A stretch of 9,099 bases of DNA from UBA4823 sp034436035. Its GTDB lineage: Bacteria; Chloroflexota; Anaerolineae; Anaerolineales; UBA4823. Location: NCBI GenBank assembly GCA_034436035.1, contig DAOTVW010000084.1:1-9099 (forward strand). Direction: 5' to 3'. The position numbers were made by a program, and so were the translations under genes. Of the stretch, positions 5,967 to 9,099 are shown in pieces. The notes beneath the pieces were generated by a model. That model ran no database searches. It saw only the letters and a list, made by a program, of their open reading frames with translations, and was not told the DNA's origin. Each line of letters starts with the position of its first letter. Positions within the stretch are counted from its first letter, which is position 1.

Positions 5967-6515
5967 CTGTTGAAAAATAGGGTGAAACTATCTTAAAATC
6001 TGGGGTTTCTATTCACAAGAGGAACTTATGGCGAAATACAAACCATGTAACGACAAACAACCGGTAATGCTCCCCATTTCTTTACAAGACCAAATTCTCC
6101 CTGTCGCTCTCGAATACATCATCAACAAATTGGTCGAAAAGCGCCTTGACCTGTCCGTTTTCGATACGCATTACAACAACGACGAAAGTAGCGCTGACTA
6201 ACCTTAGCGGTCGTTCGGTTTGAACAAGGGATGTCTTCCCGGTTTAACGGTGGATCAGCCACCTAATCTGATTGAGGTGATAAAAGCAAAGATGGACAGC
6301 GAAGCGGGCAAGCGGGTTTATGATCAGCGTCAGGCGATTGTTGAGCTAATAGTTGAGTCTGTCGAAACACGGTGTTTGCGAACATTTGTGCATAGAAACG
6401 CATATACCGATTCGCCTTGCGCACAAAAACGAAAGGTGGATGTGCAATGGAGATTTGCGATAATTCATAATATCGGCGAAATCCAAGTATATGGGGGGGC
6501 GATTATCGTCTGATA
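5960..6515 (+). pseudogene. IS1182-family transposase remnant, copy B
   Basis: An intact start (ATG 6028, preceded by AAGAGGA at 6017-6023) opens a 57-codon frame to a TAA at 6199-6201. Its motifs KYKPCNDKQPVMLPISL, DQILPVALEYIINKL, VEKRLDLSVFD and HYNNDE are the N-terminus of an IS1182-type transposase, usually over 400 residues long. The catalytic core is deleted. From about 6270 the C-terminal end resumes (IKAKMDSEAGKRVYDQRQAIVE), then a 23-bp insertion (6347-6369) breaks the frame at the same point as in copy A. Further indels damage the rest, which still aligns with the family ending (HNIGEIQVYGG). The apparent open frame 6220-6513 is therefore a degraded relic, not a gene. Homology with copy A starts at GTTGAAAC (5960), the same bases that end the attC-like element. 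Confidence 0.72.
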
Positions 6516-6625
6516 AGGAGCAGTCTATTCCCGCCATTTACCCCATTAGGTAGGTTGGGATTCCACTCCCGCCTACCATGTCATTTTGCACAACAATTTC
6601 GGCGGGTAAGAAACCCTCCCGAGCG
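6516..6625. other. Non-coding stretch between convergent genes
   Basis: No gene is seen. It contains a half-copy of the GGGATTCC-type repeat (ATTCCCGCCATTT at 6527-6539, identical to 3404-3416) and one full hairpin copy at 6549-6577. The rest, up to the stop of the minus-strand methyltransferase, shows no strong terminator with a T-tract. Confidence 0.5.
6549..6577. repeat. GGTAGG..CCTACC hairpin repeat, possible bidirectional terminator
   Basis: GGTAGG (6549-6554) pairs with CCTACC (6572-6577) and GGGA (6557-6560) with TCCC (6567-6570). There is a small TT/G bulge and a loop TTCCAC. It belongs to the same family as 3393-3412 and 3456-3479. It lies between convergent transcription units and could stop the minus-strand operon, although no T-run follows on either strand. 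Confidence 0.5.
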
Positions 6626-7513
6626 CTATTTGAAAATATATATCCCGTCTTTTATCTCCCAAATTCTGCCGCAATTTGAACAAATCATGGCTTGTTGATT
6701 CTCTTCGTATAAAGCATTACCACATTGGGGGCAGGCAAAGAATGCTCCTTCCTTACTCACAGGACTATCTCCCACTGCCTCAGCACGTAAAAATACACTG
6801 GGGCTCAGCTGCCACCAATCGCCAGTCCATTGTGCCAGCGAGTCTAACCAAACTAATAGATTTAAGGGCACCCAGCGCTTTAGAACACCTATGCGAAAAT
6901 GAGAGACTGTCAACTGTTTATGAATCCGAAATCCACTGTCTTCTAACCAGGCTCGGATCGCTTTGGGGTGAAAATCAAAATTTAACGGCGCAAACTCCAC
7001 CGCTTTTTCGTCGAAAGGATCCCAATTTTGTTTCCCTGACCAATAGCGCAAAATCGCTTTAATATTCTGCTTGTTGGCATATTCTAAAATAAAAATTCCC
7101 TCTTTCCTTAAAACCCGCCGTGTCTCTATTAATGCGAAAGGTGCTTCTTTCAAATGATGCAGGGTGCGGATCATGGTTGCTGCATCAAAAATGCCGCTCA
7201 CAAACGGCAAATGATAGGCATCACCCGCTACATAGAGATAGCTACCCTCATTTCCTAATCTTTTTTGGGCAAGTTGTAATTGCGAAACAGAATAATCTAA
7301 CAATACAATTTTACGAAATCCCTGATAACGCGGGGTATTACGCCCTGCACCAGCACCAATCTCTAATAAGATATCCCCTTTTTGGGGTAATAAACGTTTC
7401 AGCGCAATTGCTTCAACGCGATCCTCATAGGCTCTTTGCCCTGTATCCCAAAATGTTTGCTGATAATCCGAGCCTTCGTAATCACAAATGGGTGGTTTAT
7501 CGTTACGTGTCAA
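6626..7513 (-). CDS. SAM-dependent methyltransferase with C-terminal four-cysteine zinc ribbon
   Basis: The 295-residue product has a class I methyltransferase domain: motif I LLEIGAGAGRN (49-59), LLDYSVSQLQLA (71-82), GDAYHLPFVSGIFDAATMIRTLHHL (97-121) and RRVLRKEGIFILEY (132-145). The C-terminus is a short zinc ribbon with Cys261, Cys264, Cys278 and Cys281 (CPQC and CSNC), ending WEIKDGIYIF, similar to Trm112-like domains. The start is a TTG at 7513 overlapping the ugd stop by 4 bases (TTGA). No ATG is available nearby, and AGGAAGGGG lies 12 bases upstream inside ugd. It is translated after ugd, which suggests a role in sugar, glycan or envelope modification; the substrate is unknown. Methyltransferases with such ribbons are commonly seen with cell-envelope genes, but this link is inference. 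Confidence 0.85.
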   Translation of the reverse strand: MTRNDKPPICDYEGSDYQQTFWDTGQRAYEDRVEAIALKRLLPQKGDILLEIGAGAGRNTPRYQGFRKIVLLDYSVSQLQLAQKRLGNEGSYLYVAGDAYHLPFVSGIFDAATMIRTLHHLKEAPFALIETRRVLRKEGIFILEYANKQNIKAILRYWSGKQNWDPFDEKAVEFAPLNFDFHPKAIRAWLEDSGFRIHKQLTVSHFRIGVLKRWVPLNLLVWLDSLAQWTGDWWQLSPSVFLRAEAVGDSPVSKEGAFFACPQCGNALYEENQQAMICSNCGRIWEIKDGIYIFK

Positions 7514-8817
7514 TCGTTGTTATAACCCCTTCCTAAACCACGATAACGAAACCCGGCTCGTTTCATATCTTGCGGGTCATAAATATTGCGCCCATCCAGA
7601 ATAACAGCTTGTTTCATAATGGATTTTAACTGTGACAAATCGAGCTGTTTAAATTCATTCCATTCGGTGATAACCATCAACGCATCACAACCTTCTGCCA
7701 TCTCATAAATGCCAGGGCACATCTCCACCTTTGGCAGAAGCGGACGGGCAACTTCCATCGCCACAGGATCATAGGCTTTTACATAAGCGCCAGCTTTGAG
7801 CAATAGATCAGCGATAACTAAAGAAGGGGCATCGCGCATATCGTCGGTATTGGGTTTGAAGGATAAACCCAAAAGCCCAATGACTTTCCCTTCTAAACCT
7901 CCTAACATCTCTTTCAACCGTTCAACTGCCATCGGACGCCGATCGTTGTTGATCTCCATCACCGCATTCAATAATTGCGGATGGCGTCCTTTCTCTGCTG
8001 CCATATATGCCAGTGCTTTGACGTCTTTTGGAAAACACGAGCCCCCATAGCCTAAGCCGGCATCAAGAAAATAGGGACCGATACGTTTATCATAACCCAT
8101 ACCCACTGCCACTTCTTTTACATCAGCGCCGAGTGCTTCGCAAATATTGGCGATTTCATTGATAAACGAAATCTTGGTCGCCAGAAAGGCATTCGAGGCA
8201 TATTTAATCATCTCAGCAGTGCGTAAATCGGTGATCATAATGGGAGCGCGTAAAGGTAAATGTAGTTGTGCAACTTTCTCGGCTGCCTCTAAATCAAGAG
8301 ATCCGAGGACTGTTCGATACGGCTGCATGAAATCGCTAATTGCTGAACCCTCGCGTAAAAATTCTGGGCAAGAAACCACCGCAAAACGGATCGGTTTTTT
8401 TTGATGTTTGCGAATAATATCCGCCGTCCAGTCACCTGTTCCGACTGGCACAGTGGATTTATTCACAATAATCAAGGGCTCAGTCATGTTCTCCGCCACC
8501 ATGCGGGCTGATTCAGCAACATAACGTAAATCTGCTTCACCATCCACACCCGAAGGGGTGCCAACTGCGATAAAAACAAATTCCGTTCCCGATAAACCCT
8601 CTGGATAGGAAGTGGTAAAAGTTAATCTGCCCGACTTGACATTGCGGCTCACTAATTCTTCCAATCCCGGTTCATAGATGGGCATCACCCCTTTTTTCAA
8701 ACCAGCAATCTTTTCTTCATTGATATCCAAGGCGATCACTCGATTTCCTAAATCAGCAAAACATGCTGCGGTCACCAAACCGACATAACCGACCCCGATG
8801 ACGCAAATTTGTTTCAT
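7510..8817 (-). CDS. ugd: UDP-glucose 6-dehydrogenase
   Basis: The enzyme oxidises UDP-glucose twice with NAD+ to UDP-glucuronate, a precursor for capsule, exopolysaccharide and other glycans, in the cytoplasm. The 435-residue length is typical. The NAD-binding GVGYVGLV is at residues 8-15. VFIAVGTPSG (81-90), VNKSTVPVGTG (118-128) and CPEFLREGSAI (150-160) are family blocks. EMIKYASNAFLATKISFINE (202-221) holds the conserved lysine. GLGYGGSCFPKD (254-265) contains the catalytic Cys261, and GLSFKPNTDDMRDAPS (317-332) is the C-terminal domain signature. The product could be a close relative acting on UDP-N-acetyl sugars, but the motifs fit glucose best. The ATG at 8817 has GGAGGA 6 bases upstream. 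It leads a two-gene operon with the zinc-ribbon methyltransferase and is divergent from the Rrf2-type regulator. Confidence 0.95.
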   Translation of the reverse strand: MKQICVIGVGYVGLVTAACFADLGNRVIALDINEEKIAGLKKGVMPIYEPGLEELVSRNVKSGRLTFTTSYPEGLSGTEFVFIAVGTPSGVDGEADLRYVAESARMVAENMTEPLIIVNKSTVPVGTGDWTADIIRKHQKKPIRFAVVSCPEFLREGSAISDFMQPYRTVLGSLDLEAAEKVAQLHLPLRAPIMITDLRTAEMIKYASNAFLATKISFINEIANICEALGADVKEVAVGMGYDKRIGPYFLDAGLGYGGSCFPKDVKALAYMAAEKGRHPQLLNAVMEINNDRRPMAVERLKEMLGGLEGKVIGLLGLSFKPNTDDMRDAPSLVIADLLLKAGAYVKAYDPVAMEVARPLLPKVEMCPGIYEMAEGCDALMVITEWNEFKQLDLSQLKSIMKQAVILDGRNIYDPQDMKRAGFRYRGLGRGYNND

Positions 8818-8823
8818 GCCTAG

Positions 8824-8829
8824 TCCTCC
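8824..8829 (-). promoter_or_regulatory. Ribosome binding site of ugd
   Basis: GGAGGA on the minus strand, 6 bases before the ATG at 8817, is a near-consensus Shine-Dalgarno sequence and fixes the start. Confidence 0.75.
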
Positions 8830-8853
8830 ATTTATTATTCCGTTTCGGGCTGA

Positions 8854-8882
8854 ATATTACCACAATTTTATCGCCTAATTAA
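8854..8882 (-). promoter_or_regulatory. Weak candidate promoter of ugd
   Basis: On the minus strand TTAATT (8882-8877) and TAATAT (8859-8854) are 17 bases apart, with 3 of 6 and 4 of 6 matches to the sigma-70 consensus. The -35-like hexamer overlaps the first copy of the 12-bp direct repeat. This is a tentative call. Confidence 0.25.
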
Positions 8883-8888
8883 CCAAAA
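8877..8888. repeat. 12-bp direct repeat, copy 1 (AATTAACCAAAA)
   Basis: Identical to 8944-8955, with starts 67 bp apart in the divergent intergenic region. It lies over the candidate ugd -35. It may be an operator half for the neighbouring Rrf2 regulator or another factor. Confidence 0.45.
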
Positions 8889-8938
8889 GGATGTCTATGT
8901 GTTGATGACTATCATTCGCGCAGGATGACCTCTGTCAC

Positions 8939-8967
8939 TTGCGAATTAACCAAAAATAGTCTAAAAT
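8939..8967 (+). promoter_or_regulatory. Promoter of the Rrf2-family regulator gene
   Basis: TTGCGA (8939-8944) and TAAAAT (8962-8967) are separated by 17 bases and match the sigma-70 boxes at 4 of 6 and 5 of 6 positions. The -10 box ends 43 bases before the ATG at 9011. The second AATTAACCAAAA copy lies in the spacer, so a bound repressor could block it. Confidence 0.5.
8944..8955. repeat. 12-bp direct repeat, copy 2 (AATTAACCAAAA)
   Basis: Identical to 8877-8888. It sits between the -35 and -10 boxes of the regulator promoter and overlaps the left arm of the inverted repeat CCAAAAAT (8950-8957) / ATTTTTGG (8992-8999). Confidence 0.45.
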
Positions 8968-8999
8968 ATGCAAGATATCAAAAATAAGGTCATTTTTGG
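8950..8999. repeat. 8-bp inverted repeat around the regulator transcription start region
   Basis: CCAAAAAT (8950-8957) is the exact reverse complement of ATTTTTGG (8992-8999), 34 bases apart. The right arm touches the ribosome site GGGAG of the Rrf2-type gene. This could be a two-site operator or an RNA leader stem that hides the ribosome site; the A/T-rich arms make chance possible. Confidence 0.35.
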
Positions 9000-9002
9000 G
9001 AG
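8998..9002 (+). promoter_or_regulatory. Ribosome binding site of the Rrf2-family gene
   Basis: GGGAG lies 8 bases before the ATG at 9011, a normal spacing that supports this start. Confidence 0.6.
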
Positions 9003-9010
9003 TATTTGTC

Positions 9011-9099
9011 ATGCAAATTACAAGACAAGCCGATTATGCAGTACGAGCTGTGACTTATCTCGCTCGTTTAGGGCCAGATCATCGCGCTGCTACGAGTAC
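9011..9099 (+). CDS. Rrf2-family transcriptional regulator (5' end only)
   Basis: Only 29 codons are in the window. They read MQITRQADYAVRAVTYLARL and then about nine more residues, which is the characteristic first helix and start of the winged helix-turn-helix of Rrf2/IscR-type regulators. The family includes iron-sulfur-sensing (IscR), nitric-oxide-sensing (NsrR) and cysteine-metabolism (CymR) regulators. The sensing cysteines lie beyond the window, so the signal cannot be named. The gene has its own promoter and ribosome site and is transcribed away from ugd. The gene is too short here to confirm full length. Confidence 0.85.
   Translation, partial: MQITRQADYAVRAVTYLARLGPDHRAATS

Noticed and set aside
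5768..5980. 70-codon open frame overlapping the chrB end
   Set aside because: It lies in another frame of chrB and runs through the attC-like palindrome, with no recognisable protein features.
6220..6513. 97-codon open frame in the + strand
   Set aside because: It runs through the C-terminal part of IS remnant B in a shifted frame after the 23-bp insertion, and the family motifs appear in pieces only. It is a relic, not a gene.
3493..6515. An active composite transposon
   Set aside because: Both flanking transposase copies are frameshifted and lack the catalytic core, and no terminal inverted repeats could be recognised by eye.
7120..7536. 138-codon frame antisense to the zinc-ribbon methyltransferase
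   Set aside because: It is a shadow of a well-supported gene, with no ribosome site and no family motifs.
1..9099. CRISPR arrays, tRNA or rRNA genes, phage genes
   Set aside because: No regularly spaced repeats, cloverleaf-type sequences or phage-type proteins were seen by eye on either strand; a covariance-model search was not possible here.

Overview
The window looks like a piece of a bacterial chromosome of moderate G+C content. It probably comes from the Chloroflexota (an Anaerolineae-like lineage), but this is an inference. It rests on the combination of a menaquinone-type methyltransferase with a flavin prenyltransferase, the UMF1-type transporter carrying an inserted beta-sandwich domain, and the style of the intergenic repeats. 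No rRNA, tRNA or other phylogenetic marker is present to confirm it.

Layout. Positions 1-3392 (+ strand) form one tight gene run: the 3' part of a UMF1/Atg22-like MFS transporter, then menG/ubiE, ubiX, a pyridoxamine-5'-phosphate-oxidase-like FMN protein and a SAM methyltransferase. The last three are joined by ATGA stop/start overlaps, so the set is almost certainly co-transcribed. MenG and UbiX point to respiratory quinone biosynthesis. A GC-rich hairpin follows the last gene. Positions 3393-6625 are an accessory island. A two-gene operon, an MFS transporter (4082-5392) plus a stand-alone ChrB C-terminal-domain protein (5389-5820), suggests export or resistance to chromate or another oxyanion. 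Two dead, internally deleted IS1182-family transposase remnants flank it in the same orientation (about 3493-3915 and 5960-6515). Dispersed GGGATTCC-type hairpin repeats lie outside them.

Positions 6626-8817 (- strand) hold UDP-glucose 6-dehydrogenase (ugd) followed by a zinc-ribbon SAM methyltransferase overlapping it by 4 bases. Together they suggest UDP-glucuronate supply and envelope or glycan modification. Positions 8818-9010 are a divergent promoter region with a 12-bp direct repeat and an 8-bp inverted repeat. Position 9011 to the window end begins an Rrf2-family regulator (+).

The most interesting structure is the accessory island. Directly after the chrB stop codon lies an imperfect palindrome of about 130 bp. 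It has the layout of an integron attC site (GTCTAAC ... nested arms ... GTTGAAA). A GTTAGGT core-like heptamer lies 46 bp upstream of the MFS start. The transporter-chrB pair therefore resembles a two-gene integron cassette. The recombination-like point of the attC-like element coincides with the left edge of the second IS remnant. The two remnants also share the same 23-bp frame-breaking insertion at the same place, so they descend from one already defective ancestor.
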